Source: JANYLB01 sp963837715
Lineage (GTDB): Bacteria > Actinomycetota > Acidimicrobiia > IMCC26256 > JANYLB01
NCBI GenBank assembly: GCA_963837715.1
Contig: CAWIOF010000004.1
Coordinates: 1 to 64,000 of the forward strand
Direction of reading: 5' to 3'
DNA: 64,000 nt
Under the pieces are notes generated by a model. It was given only the letters and a program-made list of their open reading frames with translations. It ran no database searches and had not been told where the DNA came from. This document shows positions 18,255 through 26,775 of the stretch, one piece after another (position 1 is the stretch's first letter; every line of letters starts with the position of its first letter). The translations under genes and the position numbers were made by a program.

Positions 18255-18333
18255 GAGAAGGAGCGGAGCCGGCGGGCATCCGACGCGGCAGCTGCACCGG
18301 TGAGCGATCGAGCCGGCGCAGCGGATTCGACCG
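18255..18333 (-). repeat. Interspersed hairpin element, copy D (complete)
   Basis: Read on the minus strand it contains box 1 (GGTCGAATCCGCTGCGCCGG, then CTCGATCG) and, about 30 nt later, box 2 (GCCGGCTCCGCTCCTTCTC). The stem ends pair as GGTCGA with TCGATC, using a G-U pair where copies A and C have G-C. It fills the gap between the J-domain gene and mdh. Confidence 0.7.
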
Positions 18334-18337
18334 GGGA

Positions 18338-19135
18338 TCACGCGGGAGCCGCGGCCTCCGACGATCCGAGCGCGTCGAGCAGCAGCGCCCGGGCCTCTCG
18401 CAGCTCAGCAATCCGTTCGGCCGCGCCGAGCGAGACCCCGCCCTGGTCAGGATGGGCGACGCGGAGCAAGCGACGGAAGCGGCGCTGGATGTCGGTGTGC
18501 TCCACGACCGTGTCGGCGTGGAGGCCGAGCACCTCCATGGCCCACCGACGCTCGGCCGGGACGTTGCGCCAGACCTCGGGGTCGAAGCCGTCGCCGCTCC
18601 CCGCTCCCGTCCCCGGTGAGTACTTGCCGGGAGGAGGCGGGGCACCTCCGGGTACGCCCTGGAGGAGCCGACGGATCTCGACCCCCTCGGGGAGCACCCC
18701 GGGGCGGACGAGCGCGGCATCGATCGCGCGGAACGCGATGGCGCGAGACGTCGGGCCCATCGCCGCCGCCGCCATCAGCGCACCGATGACCTGCGGGACC
18801 GGATGCGCGTGGACATCGAGCTCGATGACCACCCGACCCGGCTCGGCCAGGAACCGGTGCCGCGACCGGTCGAGGCCGTGGACGTCGGTCTGGAGGCGGT
18901 AGCGCAGCGCGATCCGGGGGACGTCGAGATCTCCCTTCCGGGCGTCGCGCACGAAGCGCGGCAACAGCTCCTGCTGCTCTTCGTCGAGGCCACCGACGAA
19001 CTCCGAGATGACCGCGCCGAGCAGCACCGCGCCGTACGCGTTGCCGTTCGTGGGCAGGTACCCGGGATCCAACGCGACGCGTCGGTACGGCTGGTGCCGA
19101 CGAGTGTGCCGAACGTTCAGTTCCGCCATCACCAT
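18338..19135 (-). CDS. Protein with C-terminal DnaJ-like J domain
   Basis: The 265-residue protein ends in a J domain (about residues 200-260) that keeps the HPD motif in FRRLLRVAHPDQGGVSLGAAERIAELREAR. J domains stimulate the ATPase of an Hsp70 partner. The first 190 residues are a separate, unrecognised domain with no glycine/phenylalanine or zinc-finger region, so this is not a canonical DnaJ. A Gly/Pro-rich linker (GGAPPPPGKYSPGTGAGSG) joins the two parts. Either ATG 19135 or 19129 can start the gene. Interspersed elements flank it on both sides. It probably recruits Hsp70 to a specific client, which the sequence does not reveal. Confidence 0.8.
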   Translation of the reverse strand: MVMAELNVRHTRRHQPYRRVALDPGYLPTNGNAYGAVLLGAVISEFVGGLDEEQQELLPRFVRDARKGDLDVPRIALRYRLQTDVHGLDRSRHRFLAEPGRVVIELDVHAHPVPQVIGALMAAAAMGPTSRAIAFRAIDAALVRPGVLPEGVEIRRLLQGVPGGAPPPPGKYSPGTGAGSGDGFDPEVWRNVPAERRWAMEVLGLHADTVVEHTDIQRRFRRLLRVAHPDQGGVSLGAAERIAELREARALLLDALGSSEAAAPA

Positions 19136-19212
19136 GGTCGAATCCGCTCCGCCGGCTCGATCATCACCCGGCTGGCTCGCGCCGCAACCTCCGCCGGCTC
19201 CGCTTCTTCTCC
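19136..19212 (+). repeat. Interspersed hairpin element, copy B (complete)
   Basis: Box 1 (GGTCGAATCCGC, CGCCGGCTCGATC) and box 2 (CGCCGGCTCCGCTTCTTCTCC) occur in the same order and spacing as in copies C and D. It lies between icd and the J-domain gene, and box 2 ends at the icd stop codon. Its orientation is opposite to the flanking genes. Confidence 0.7.
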
Positions 19213-20417
19213 TAGAGCCTGTCTACGATCGCCGAGGCGAACTCGGATGTCTTCACCTCGGTCGCGCCGTCCATCAGGCGGGCGAAGTCGTAGGTGACGA
19301 TCTTGTCGGCGATGGTGGCTTCGAGCGCCCGCACGATGTCGTCGGCGGCTTCCTGCCAGCCGAGGTGCTCGAGCATCATCACGCCGCTGAGCAGCACCGA
19401 GCCGGGGTTGACCTTGTCCTGGCCCGCGTACTTCGGCGCGGTGCCGTGCGTGGCCTCGAAGATGCCGTGGCCGGTGACGTAGTTGATGTTGCCCCCGGGC
19501 GCGATGCCGATGCCACCGACCTGCGCGGCGAGCGCGTCCGACAGGTAGTCGCCGTTCAGGTTGAGCGTCGCGATCACGTCGAACTCGTCGGGGCGGGTGA
19601 GCACCTGCTGCAACGTGATGTCGGCGATGGCGTCCTTCACGAGGATCTTGTCGCCGGGCTTGCCGTCGCAGTCGTCCCAGCCGACGGCGACGTCGGCGAA
19701 CTCGTCGCGGGTGAGGTCGTAGCCCCAGGTGCGGAACGCGCCCTCGGTGAACTTCATGATGTTGCCCTTGTGCACGAGGGTGACCGACTTGCGGTCGCGC
19801 TGCACCGCGTAGTTGATCGCGGCCCGGATGAGGCGCTTCGAGCCGCTCTCCGACACGGGCTTGATGCCGATACCGGAGTCGGCCTTGATCTCCCAACCGA
19901 AGTTGTCCTTCAGCAACGCGATGAGCTTCTTCGCGTCGGGCGTACCCTCTTCGGCCTCGAGCCCCGCGTAGATGTCTTCGGTGTTCTCACGGAAGATCAC
20001 CATGTCGACGAGCTCGGGGTGCTTCACCGGGCTGGGCACACCGGCGAAGTAGCGGACCGGGCGCAGGCACACGTAGAGGTCGAGGATCTGGCGCAACGCG
20101 ACGTTGAGGGACCGGATGCCGCCACCGATCGGGGTCGTGAGCGGGCCCTTGATGCCGATCAGGTACTCGCGGAACGTGTCGACGGTCGCCTGGGGCAACC
20201 AGTCACCCGTCTCGTCGAAGGCCTTCTGGCCGGCGAGGACCTCGAGCCACTCGATGCGCCGCTCGCCGCCGTAGCGCTTCGCGACCGTCGCGTCGATGAC
20301 GAGCTTGGCTGCGGGCCAGATGTCGACGCCCGTTCCGTCGCCCTCGATGAAGGGGACGATGGGCTCGGCGGGGACGGCCAGGACGCCGTCGGTCAGGGTG
20401 ATCTTCTCGGGAGACAT
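19212..20417 (-). CDS. icd: Isocitrate dehydrogenase (NADP-dependent)
   Basis: The 401-residue enzyme oxidatively decarboxylates isocitrate to 2-oxoglutarate. It matches the E. coli-type family: FIEGDGTGVDIWP at the N-terminus, GPLTTPIGGGIRSLNVALRQ (substrate Ser in RSLN), CLRPVRYF, MVIFRENTEDIYAG and, near the C-terminus, NGDYLSDALAAQVGGIGIAPG and ATHGTAPKYAGQDKVNPGS. A TATCAT box lies 6 nt upstream of the ATG, so the transcript is likely leaderless. It is encoded near mdh and sucCD, giving this region a TCA-cycle bias. Confidence 0.97.
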   Translation of the reverse strand: MSPEKITLTDGVLAVPAEPIVPFIEGDGTGVDIWPAAKLVIDATVAKRYGGERRIEWLEVLAGQKAFDETGDWLPQATVDTFREYLIGIKGPLTTPIGGGIRSLNVALRQILDLYVCLRPVRYFAGVPSPVKHPELVDMVIFRENTEDIYAGLEAEEGTPDAKKLIALLKDNFGWEIKADSGIGIKPVSESGSKRLIRAAINYAVQRDRKSVTLVHKGNIMKFTEGAFRTWGYDLTRDEFADVAVGWDDCDGKPGDKILVKDAIADITLQQVLTRPDEFDVIATLNLNGDYLSDALAAQVGGIGIAPGGNINYVTGHGIFEATHGTAPKYAGQDKVNPGSVLLSGVMMLEHLGWQEAADDIVRALEATIADKIVTYDFARLMDGATEVKTSEFASAIVDRL

Positions 20418-20423
20418 GGCCGC

Positions 20424-20429
20424 ATGATA
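20424..20429 (-). promoter_or_regulatory. Leaderless-type -10 box (TATCAT) for icd
   Basis: TATCAT on the minus strand ends 6 nt before the icd ATG, within one of the few AT-containing stretches here. Confidence 0.5.
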
Positions 20430-20445
20430 TCGACGGGTGTCCGCC

Positions 20446-20520
20446 GGGCGTCAGTTGGGCGGGCGTCAGTTGGGCAGGCGTCAGTTGGGCGGGCGTCGGT
20501 TGGGGCGGGCGTCAGTTGAG
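20446..20520 (-). repeat. Tandem 15-bp repeat at the stop codon of the zinc-ribbon gene
   Basis: Five copies of GGGCGTCAGTTGGGC (plus-strand reading; one 16-bp variant) lie in tandem. On the minus strand the unit reads CCCAACTGACGCC, and the first unit contains the last Asn codon and TGA stop of the zinc-ribbon gene. It occupies the gap upstream of icd. Confidence 0.8.
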
Positions 20521-20736
20521 GACGACGACGAGGAGCAGCACGACGACGTAGATGACGAGCAGGCCGCCGATCGTCGCCCACATGGCGCCCTGGGTGAACG
20601 GGCTCTTCTGGCCGGGCCCGATCCCGACGACCATCCCGCACATCCGACACCGCGCGCCGTCGGCGACGAGAGGGGTCCCGCAGAGCGCGCAGATGCCGGC
20701 GTCGGGGCGCGGGAGCCCGGCCTCGGGGAGGCTCAT
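20512..20736 (-). CDS. Small zinc-ribbon membrane protein
   Basis: A 74-residue protein with a CxxC...CxxC zinc-ribbon pattern (CALCGTPLVADGARCRMCG, residues 16-34) followed by one C-terminal transmembrane helix (ATIGGLLVIYVVVLLLVVVLN). Its start overlaps the purH-folD stop as ATGA, so it is cotranscribed and coupled. Such ribbon-plus-helix mini-proteins are common and mostly uncharacterised. Function is not known, and the link to purine synthesis may be only positional. Confidence 0.8.
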   Translation of the reverse strand: MSLPEAGLPRPDAGICALCGTPLVADGARCRMCGMVVGIGPGQKSPFTQGAMWATIGGLLVIYVVVLLLVVVLN

Positions 20737-23150
20737 CGGCCTCCTCCCGTCTTCGGCGGCGCGTGCTCGATGCGCCGTTCCGCGGCGTCGACCAGGTTCT
20801 TGAAGAGCATCGCGATCGTGGTGGGGCCCACGCCGCCGACGCGGGGGGTGATCGCGCCGGCGACCGCCTCACACCGCTCGTCGACGTCGGGCAGGAGCTT
20901 GCGGCCCTCGTAGCGCACACCGCCCCCGACCACCACCGCGCCCGGCGAGATGTGCTCGGGCTGCAGGATGCCCGGCACGCCGGCCGCGGCGATCACGATC
21001 CCGGCCCGTCGGGTGTACTCGGGCCAGTCGGGCACTCCCGTGTGCACGACGGTGACTGCCGCGTTGGCGGTCGGGCGCTTCTGCGACAGGAGGAGTGCGA
21101 GCGGACGGCCGAGGGTCATGCCCCGCCCGAGGATGCACACCTCGTGGCCGGCGACCGGGATCGCGTAGAACGCGAGGAGCGCCTCGATCCCGGCGGGGGT
21201 GCACGGAACGGGGCCGGGCACCATGAGTGCGAGGCGGCCCATGTTCACCGGGTGCAGGCCGTCGACATCCTTGTCGGGATCGAGCTCGAGCAGCGCCGCT
21301 TCGTAGTCGATCTGCGGCGGAGCGGGGTGCTGGAACAGGATGCCGTCGACGTCGGGATCGTCGTTCAGCTCGTGGATCGCCGCGAGCACGGTCGCCTGGT
21401 CGATGTCGGCCGGGAGGTGGATGTGGGGCGAGTTGCACCCGAGCTCGGCGGCTTTGGCCTGCTTCATGCCGATGTAGCGCGCGCTCGCGTCGTCGTCGCC
21501 CACGAGCAACGTGCCGAGCCCGGGCGTGTGCCCGTGCTCCTTGAGCTTCTCGATCCGCGGGATCAGCTCGGCGAACACCGCGTCGGCGACGGGCGCCCCG
21601 GGCATCAACTTCGGGCTCAATGCGAGGAAGTGCCTCTCGCCGGTGAAGACCATGGCCAGGCCGAGCTCGTCGGCCCGCTCGATGTTCACATCATCCCGCA
21701 TCGCCCCGCCCGGCTGGATGACCACCGCGACGCCCGCCGCTGCTGCGGCTTCGATCCCGTCGGGGAAGGGATAGAACGCGTCGCTCGCCCCGGCGCCGCC
21801 CTTGGCCCGGCCGTCGGCCTTCTTGGCCGCGATCTCGCCCGACTCGACCCGGTTCTGCTGCCCGGCGCCGATCCCGACCGCCTGGCCGTCCTTCACGAGG
21901 ACGATGGCGTTCGACTTCACGTGGCCGCACACCCGCCAGGCCAGCTCGGCGTCGGCCCACTGCTCCGCGGTGGGCTGCACCTTGGTGACCACGCTCCAGT
22001 CGGCGCGGCCCGCCGCGAAGTGGTGGGCCTCCTGCACGAGGAACCCGCCGGAGAGCTGGCGGTAGTCGCGTCCAAGGGGCTCGGGCGGCCGGGGCGACTC
22101 GAGCAGGCGGGTGTTCTTGCGCTTCGTCCGCAGTGCGTCGAGCGTGCCGGCTTCGTAGCCGGGGGCGATCACGACGTCGGCCTGGGGCCCGTCGACCATC
22201 AGTGCCACGGTGGCCGCGTCGAGCGGGCGGTTCACCGCGACGATGCCGCCGAACGCCGATCGTTCGTCGCACTCGAGGGCCCGGCGGTACGCGGTGGCGA
22301 GATCGCCCGCGACCGCGACCCCGCACGGGTTCGCGTGCTTGATGATGGCGCAGGTGGGCTGCTCACCCAGATCGTGGACGAGGCGCCACGCGGCGTCGGT
22401 GTCGTAGAAGTTCAGGTACGAGAGCGCGAGGCCACTGTGCTGCTCGATGGCATCCCACCAGCTGTCGCGGCCTGCCTGCCGGTAGCGCGCAGCGGCCTGG
22501 TGGGGGTTCTCGCCGTACCGGAGTGGTTCGTCGGTCTGTTCGAGCGCGAGCACCACGTGCTTGGGGAGCACGTCGTCGGCCTGGAGCCATTCGACGATCG
22601 CGGCGTCGTACGCGGCGGTGCGGGCGAACGCCGCGAGCGCGAGTGATCGTCGGGTCGCGGCGCTCACGGCTCCGTCGGCGCGGAGCTCGGTGAGCACGGC
22701 GTCGTACTGGTCGGGACTCGTGACGATCGCGACCGACGCGTGGTTCTTCGCTGCGGCGCGAGTCAACGCAGGGCCGCCGATGTCGATGAGGTCGACCGGG
22801 TTCTCGGTGTCGTTGTACTGGAACCCCGCAACCGCGGTGCCGAACGGGTAGAGGTTCGACACCACGAGGTCGAACGGTTCGATGCCGTACTCGGCCATCT
22901 CGGTGCGGTGGGTCTCGTTCGTAGGGTCTGCGAGGAGGCCGCCGTGGATCTTCGGGTGCAGGGTGACGACCCGGTGATCGAGGATCGGGGGCACGCCGGT
23001 GATGTCGGCGACGTCGGTGACGGGAAGGCCGGCATCGGTGAGGGCCTTCGAGGTGCTGCGACTCGACACGAGCTCCCACCCGAGCTCGTGCAGACCACGG
23101 GCGAAGTCGGCGACGCCGGACTTGTCGTACACGGAGAGCAGGGCGCGCAT
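20733..23150 (-). CDS. purH: PurH-FolD fusion: AICAR formyltransferase/IMP cyclohydrolase joined to methylene-THF dehydrogenase/cyclohydrolase
   Basis: One uninterrupted 805-residue frame encodes two enzymes. Residues 1-510 are complete PurH: cyclohydrolase domain (LLSVYDKSGVADFARGL), then the AICAR transformylase domain with KHANPCGVAV, VKSNAIVLV and the usual C-terminal QPGGAMRDD, AMVFTGERHF. Residues about 517-805 are complete FolD: Tyr/Lys site in SARYIGMKQAKA, GILFQHPAP, KDVDGLHPVN, GRGMTLGRP and GGVGPTTIAML. Only about four residues link the two. FolD makes the 10-formyl-THF that PurH consumes, so the fusion could channel a cofactor. A TTG preceded by GAGAGG near the join could allow separate FolD initiation. 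It overlaps purN as ATGA. Confidence 0.94.
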   Translation of the reverse strand: MRALLSVYDKSGVADFARGLHELGWELVSSRSTSKALTDAGLPVTDVADITGVPPILDHRVVTLHPKIHGGLLADPTNETHRTEMAEYGIEPFDLVVSNLYPFGTAVAGFQYNDTENPVDLIDIGGPALTRAAAKNHASVAIVTSPDQYDAVLTELRADGAVSAATRRSLALAAFARTAAYDAAIVEWLQADDVLPKHVVLALEQTDEPLRYGENPHQAAARYRQAGRDSWWDAIEQHSGLALSYLNFYDTDAAWRLVHDLGEQPTCAIIKHANPCGVAVAGDLATAYRRALECDERSAFGGIVAVNRPLDAATVALMVDGPQADVVIAPGYEAGTLDALRTKRKNTRLLESPRPPEPLGRDYRQLSGGFLVQEAHHFAAGRADWSVVTKVQPTAEQWADAELAWRVCGHVKSNAIVLVKDGQAVGIGAGQQNRVESGEIAAKKADGRAKGGAGASDAFYPFPDGIEAAAAAGVAVVIQPGGAMRDDVNIERADELGLAMVFTGERHFLALSPKLMPGAPVADAVFAELIPRIEKLKEHGHTPGLGTLLVGDDDASARYIGMKQAKAAELGCNSPHIHLPADIDQATVLAAIHELNDDPDVDGILFQHPAPPQIDYEAALLELDPDKDVDGLHPVNMGRLALMVPGPVPCTPAGIEALLAFYAIPVAGHEVCILGRGMTLGRPLALLLSQKRPTANAAVTVVHTGVPDWPEYTRRAGIVIAAAGVPGILQPEHISPGAVVVGGGVRYEGRKLLPDVDERCEAVAGAITPRVGGVGPTTIAMLFKNLVDAAERRIEHAPPKTGGGR

Positions 23151-23707
23151 CAGGAGTCCTCTTCGATGAGTCGGTGGAGCACCGCGGGGTAGATCCGGCG
23201 CTCGACCGCCTTGATCCGTTCGTGCAGCGTGGTGGAGGTGTCCTGGTCGAAGACGGGGACTGCCTCCTGGGCGAGGATCGGTCCGTCGTCGACTTCGAGG
23301 CGGGCGATGTGGACGGTGCAGCCGGTGACCTTCACCCCGGCGGCGAGCGCATCGTCGACGGCGTGCCAGCCCTTGAACGCCGGCAACAGCGCCGGATGGG
23401 TGTTCACGATCCGGTCGGGGAACGCGTCGTGGACGGGCTTGTCGAGGATGGTACCGAAGCCGGCCATCGCAACGAGGTCGATCCGGTGGCGTTCCAGCAC
23501 CTCGACGACCCGATCGGTGTAGTCCAGACGATCGAAGTCGGCGGTGAAGCTGTCGCGGGCGACGAGCTCACTGGGGATTCCGGCCGCCGCGGCCCGTTCC
23601 AGGGCACCACACGGCCGGTCGGCCAGCACGAGGGCGATGGGAAGACCCTCCTCGAGCATGGCCTGCAGGATGGTTCCAGTCCCGGACGCGAGCACCGCCA
23701 AGCGCAT
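23150..23707 (-). CDS. purN: Phosphoribosylglycinamide formyltransferase
   Basis: The 185-residue enzyme transfers a formyl group from 10-formyl-THF to GAR in purine synthesis. N-terminal RLAVLASGTGTILQAM, the catalytic NTHPALLPAFKG (Asn-His of the active site) and a GCTVHIARLEVDDGPILAQ segment with the catalytic Asp match the family. The ATG at 23707 is chosen because MRLAVLASG starts the conserved fold and a TAGCTT box lies 7 nt upstream. The stop overlaps the purH-folD start as ATGA, so the three formyl-transfer activities of the pathway are made from one message. Confidence 0.95.
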   Translation of the reverse strand: MRLAVLASGTGTILQAMLEEGLPIALVLADRPCGALERAAAAGIPSELVARDSFTADFDRLDYTDRVVEVLERHRIDLVAMAGFGTILDKPVHDAFPDRIVNTHPALLPAFKGWHAVDDALAAGVKVTGCTVHIARLEVDDGPILAQEAVPVFDQDTSTTLHERIKAVERRIYPAVLHRLIEEDS

Positions 23708-23714
23708 CGGGCTC

Positions 23715-23720
23715 AAGCTA
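23715..23720 (-). promoter_or_regulatory. Leaderless-type -10 box (TAGCTT) for purN
   Basis: TAGCTT lies 7 nt before the ATG at 23707 on the minus strand. It also lies in the 42-bp divergent gap to the membrane-protein gene at 23750. Confidence 0.45.
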
Positions 23721-23749
23721 GCCCGCGCCACCGTCGATCTTCAGCTGCA

Positions 23750-24163
23750 GTGGACCGGAACCGAGCGACGCGAGCCGAGATCGTGATCATCGCCGCCGGC
23801 GTGGTGACCGTGATCGGCGCGTTCCTCCCGTTCTGGGAGGTGCCGCTCGTCGGCGCGACCAACGCGTGGGGGCGCCTGCTCTTCCCCATCGCGACGCTGA
23901 TGCCGATCTTCGGCCTGGTGATGGCGGTGCAGGTCGCAGCGGCGCGCTTCGGGAACGTGCAGTTCCCCGACCGGGTGCTCGGCTTCACCTGGCCCCAGGT
24001 GCACCTGGCGCTGGGATCCTTCGCCGCGCTCCTCGCTGTCTGCTACCTCGTCACCGACAAGGGCATCATGAGCTTCGGCATCGGCTACTGGATCGTGCTC
24101 CTCGGCTGCCTCGGCCTCGTGAGCGGTGCGGTCATGCTCGAGCGGGAGCCCGCGAGCCGGTGA
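23750..24163 (+). CDS. Small four-helix membrane protein, paralog 1
   Basis: A 137-residue protein from GTG 23750 with four predicted membrane helices (VIIAAGVVTVIGAFLPFW; LFPIATLMPIFGLVMAVQ; ALGSFAALLAVCYLV; WIVLLGCLGLVSGAVML). Between helices 2 and 3 it has the pattern RFGNVQFPDRVLGFTWPQVHLALGS. The next gene has the equivalent RLADLQLPERIGGIRCTQLRLVLAA, so the two are tandem duplicates. The gene overlaps its downstream paralog as GTGA and is divergent from purN. No family was recognised; a heteromeric membrane complex is a possible use. Confidence 0.75.
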   Translation: MDRNRATRAEIVIIAAGVVTVIGAFLPFWEVPLVGATNAWGRLLFPIATLMPIFGLVMAVQVAAARFGNVQFPDRVLGFTWPQVHLALGSFAALLAVCYLVTDKGIMSFGIGYWIVLLGCLGLVSGAVMLEREPASR

Positions 24164-24663
24164 CTGCTTCCGCGACCACTTCGCGTCGCCTGAACGTCGG
24201 GGAGTGGACGATCGTCGCTGCGACCGTGCTGCTCGCGGTGGCTTCGCTCCTCACCTGGTACACGCTGCCAGGGTCGGTGGTGCTCGACGCGGGGATCCGA
24301 CGGACCTTCTCGGCCTGGTCCCGCGGCTATGCACCCACGACGCTGTTGCCACTCGTCTTCGGCGTCGCGATCGCGGTCCCGACCGTGCTCGGTCGGCTCG
24401 CCGATCTGCAGCTCCCCGAACGGATCGGTGGGATCCGCTGCACCCAACTCCGCCTGGTCCTCGCAGCCGGCGCCACGCTGCTCGCCGTGACCGAGGTGGC
24501 CACCCAACGGACCTACGGACCCGTGTCGCTCGCTCGGGGCCCCGGCCTCTGGCTCACCCTGCTCGCGTCGTGCGCCCTGCTCGTGGGCGTGCTCCTCGAT
24601 CACCGCCGGGCGGGCGGCCCCTCGGCTCCGACCGCGACTCCCCCCGACCTGACGGAAGCCTGA
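24160..24663 (+). CDS. Small four-helix membrane protein, paralog 2
   Basis: A 167-residue membrane protein with GTG start overlapping the stop of paralog 1. Its helices and the intervening LQLPERIGGIRCTQLRL segment align with those of paralog 1. It differs by a longer loop after the first helix (SVVLDAGIRRTFSAWSRGY) and a charged, proline-rich cytoplasmic-looking tail. The stop codon is followed at once by a 14-bp minisatellite. Function is unknown. Confidence 0.75.
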   Translation: MTASATTSRRLNVGEWTIVAATVLLAVASLLTWYTLPGSVVLDAGIRRTFSAWSRGYAPTTLLPLVFGVAIAVPTVLGRLADLQLPERIGGIRCTQLRLVLAAGATLLAVTEVATQRTYGPVSLARGPGLWLTLLASCALLVGVLLDHRRAGGPSAPTATPPDLTEA

Positions 24664-24726
24664 CGCCAGTCGGCGGTCGCCAGTCGGCGGTCGCCAGTCG
24701 GCGGTCGGCGGTCGCCAGTCGGCGGT
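24664..24726 (+). repeat. Tandem 14-bp repeat immediately after the stop codon of membrane paralog 2
   Basis: Four copies of CGCCAGTCGGCGGT, with one extra half-unit before the last, begin at the base after the TGA stop and fill the gap to the convergent sucD stop. It is the third stop-adjacent minisatellite in the window. Confidence 0.8.
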
Positions 24727-24733
24727 CGGGCCG

Positions 24734-25627
24734 CTAGGCCAGACCGAGGTCCTTCACGATCCCGGCCATGAGCTCGCCCGCCTCGGTCGGGTTCAGGCCG
24801 ACCGACACCCCGGCCTCCCGCAACGCGTCCATCTTCGCCTGGGCGGTGCCCTTGGAGCCGGAGATGATCGCGCCCGCGTGGCCCATCTTCTTCCCGGGCG
24901 GCGCGGTCACGCCGGCCACGTACGACACCACCGGCTTCGACATGTGCTCGGCGATGAACGCGGCTGCTTCTTCCTCCGCCGACCCACCGATCTCGCCGAT
25001 CATCATCACGGCCTTGGTCTCGTCGTCGGCCTCGAACGCCCGCAGGCAGTCGATGAAGCTCGTGCCCGGAACCGGGTCGCCGCCGATGCCCACGCACGTC
25101 GTGACACCGATGTCCTTCTGCTGCAGCTCGTAGAGCGCCTGGTACGTGAGCGTGCCCGAACGGCTCACGATCCCGACCGGTCCACCCGCCTTGGCGATGT
25201 GCCCTGCGGTGATGCCGATGTTGGCCTTGCCGGGGCTGATGATCCCCGGACAGTTCGGTCCGAGCAGCTGCACCTCGGGAAAGTCGCGCTGCAGCTCGTT
25301 GAAGAACCACGCCTCGTCGTGCGCGGGGACACCCTCGGTGATCACCACGATGAACTCCACGCCACCGCGGGCCGCGTCGAGCACGGCGTCCTTCACCCCC
25401 GGCGCGGGGATGAACACGCACGACGCGGTCGCACCGGTCTCCTGCACGGCGTCGGCGACGCTCGCGAAGATCGGGATGCCCTCGACGTCGGTCCCGGCCT
25501 TCTTCGGGTTGGTCCCGGCCACGACCTGGGTGCCGTACTCCTTGTTCAACAAGCCGTAGAAGCGGCCTTGCGAACCGGTGAGGCCCTGGTACACGACCTT
25601 GGTGGTCTCGTCGACGAAGATGCTCAC
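24734..25627 (-). CDS. sucD: Succinyl-CoA ligase, alpha subunit
   Basis: The 297-residue subunit binds CoA and carries the phosphorylated histidine in the succinyl-CoA/succinate step of the TCA cycle. Visible landmarks are VVYQGLTGSQGRFYGLLNKEYGT with the CoA-binding fold, LGPNCPGIISPGKANIGI, and the active histidine in GKKMGHAGAIISG. Its start overlaps the sucC stop as ATGA. Length and motifs are typical. The transcript probably also carries the B12-binding subunit upstream, linking propionyl-CoA carbon to the TCA cycle. Confidence 0.97.
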   Translation of the reverse strand: MSIFVDETTKVVYQGLTGSQGRFYGLLNKEYGTQVVAGTNPKKAGTDVEGIPIFASVADAVQETGATASCVFIPAPGVKDAVLDAARGGVEFIVVITEGVPAHDEAWFFNELQRDFPEVQLLGPNCPGIISPGKANIGITAGHIAKAGGPVGIVSRSGTLTYQALYELQQKDIGVTTCVGIGGDPVPGTSFIDCLRAFEADDETKAVMMIGEIGGSAEEEAAAFIAEHMSKPVVSYVAGVTAPPGKKMGHAGAIISGSKGTAQAKMDALREAGVSVGLNPTEAGELMAGIVKDLGLA

Positions 25628-26775
25628 GCCTGTGCTCCTCCAGCGAGCTCGACGGCAGTGCGCGCCGCGTCGAGCATGGTGGGCTGCAACTGCAACCGGT
25701 CGGAAAGGTGGGACTGCAGGATCGCCCGGCCTTCGTCGGCGTTGGTGCCGTCGAGCCGGATGACGATCGGCGAGTCGATCTTCACCCGCTCGAGCGCCTG
25801 CACGATCCCGTTGGCGACCTCTTCACCCTTGGTGATCCCACCGAAGATGTTGATGAAGATCGACCGGACGTTGGGGTCGTTGTTGATGACCTCGAGCGCC
25901 CCTGCCATCACGTCGGCGTTCGCGCCGCCGCCGATGTCGAGGAAGTTCGCGGGCTTCCCGCCGACCTGGTTGACGATGTCGACGGTGCTCATCGCGAGCC
26001 CGGCGCCGTTGGCGATCACGCCGACGAACCCGTCGAGACCCACGTACTGCAGGCCCTTGTCGTGGGCCGCCTGCTCACGTTCGTCGCGCACCTGGATCGC
26101 GTCGTACTGCTCGTAGTCGGGGTGACGGAACACCGCGTTGTCGTCGAGCGTCACCTTGGCGTCGAGCGCGTGCACCCGGCCATCAGGTGTGAGGATCAAC
26201 GGGTTGATCTCGCAGAGATCGGCGTCGGCCTCGGTGTAGGCGGTGTACAGCTTCATGAGGATCTCGACTGCGCCCTCGGTGGCCACCGGATCGAGCTCCG
26301 CCGCCTCGACCCACGACCGGCAGGCCCCCTCGGAGAGCCCGTCGACCGGGTTGACGTGGATGCGCGCGATCGCGTCGGGGTTCTCGTCGGCGACGGTCTC
26401 GATCTCGACCCCGCCCTGCGCCGAGAGCATGCCGAGGTGCAGCTTCGCCCCGCGATCGAGGGTGAACGACGCGTAGTACTCCTCGGCGATGTCGCTCGCC
26501 TTCTCGATCCACACGACGTCGACACGGTGGCCCTTGATGTCCATCCCGATGATGTTCGACGCGTGCTCACGCACCTCGTCGACGTTCGACGCGAGCTTCA
26601 CCCCACCGGCCTTGCCGCGTCCGCCCACGAGCACCTGCGCCTTCACGACCACCGGGTACCCCACCGCTTCCGCGGCGGCCACGGCTTCGTCGACGGTCGT
26701 GACCGCGGAGCCGGCCGAGACCGGGATCCCGTACTGCGCGAACAACTGCTTGCCTTGGTACTCGAGTAGGTCCAC
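25624..26775 (-). CDS. sucC: Succinyl-CoA ligase, beta subunit
   Basis: The 383-residue ATP-grasp subunit starts with MDLLEYQGKQLFAQYGIPVSAG and contains the VVKAQVLVGGRGKAGGVK nucleotide site. The C-terminal half has NGAGLAMSTVDIVNQVGGKPANFLDIGGGA and the FINIFGGITKGEEVANGI ligase motifs. It pairs with SucD as the heterodimer or heterotetramer that makes ATP or GTP from succinyl-CoA. Start ATG is the one just before the conserved N-terminus, with a GGAGCACC ribosome site. It lies 65 bp downstream of the small B12-binding subunit on the same strand. Confidence 0.97.
   Translation of the reverse strand: MDLLEYQGKQLFAQYGIPVSAGSAVTTVDEAVAAAEAVGYPVVVKAQVLVGGRGKAGGVKLASNVDEVREHASNIIGMDIKGHRVDVVWIEKASDIAEEYYASFTLDRGAKLHLGMLSAQGGVEIETVADENPDAIARIHVNPVDGLSEGACRSWVEAAELDPVATEGAVEILMKLYTAYTEADADLCEINPLILTPDGRVHALDAKVTLDDNAVFRHPDYEQYDAIQVRDEREQAAHDKGLQYVGLDGFVGVIANGAGLAMSTVDIVNQVGGKPANFLDIGGGANADVMAGALEVINNDPNVRSIFINIFGGITKGEEVANGIVQALERVKIDSPIVIRLDGTNADEGRAILQSHLSDRLQLQPTMLDAARTAVELAGGAQA

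Noticed and set aside
20446..20520. CRISPR array
   Set aside because: Units are 15 bp with no spacers between copies; this is a simple tandem repeat.
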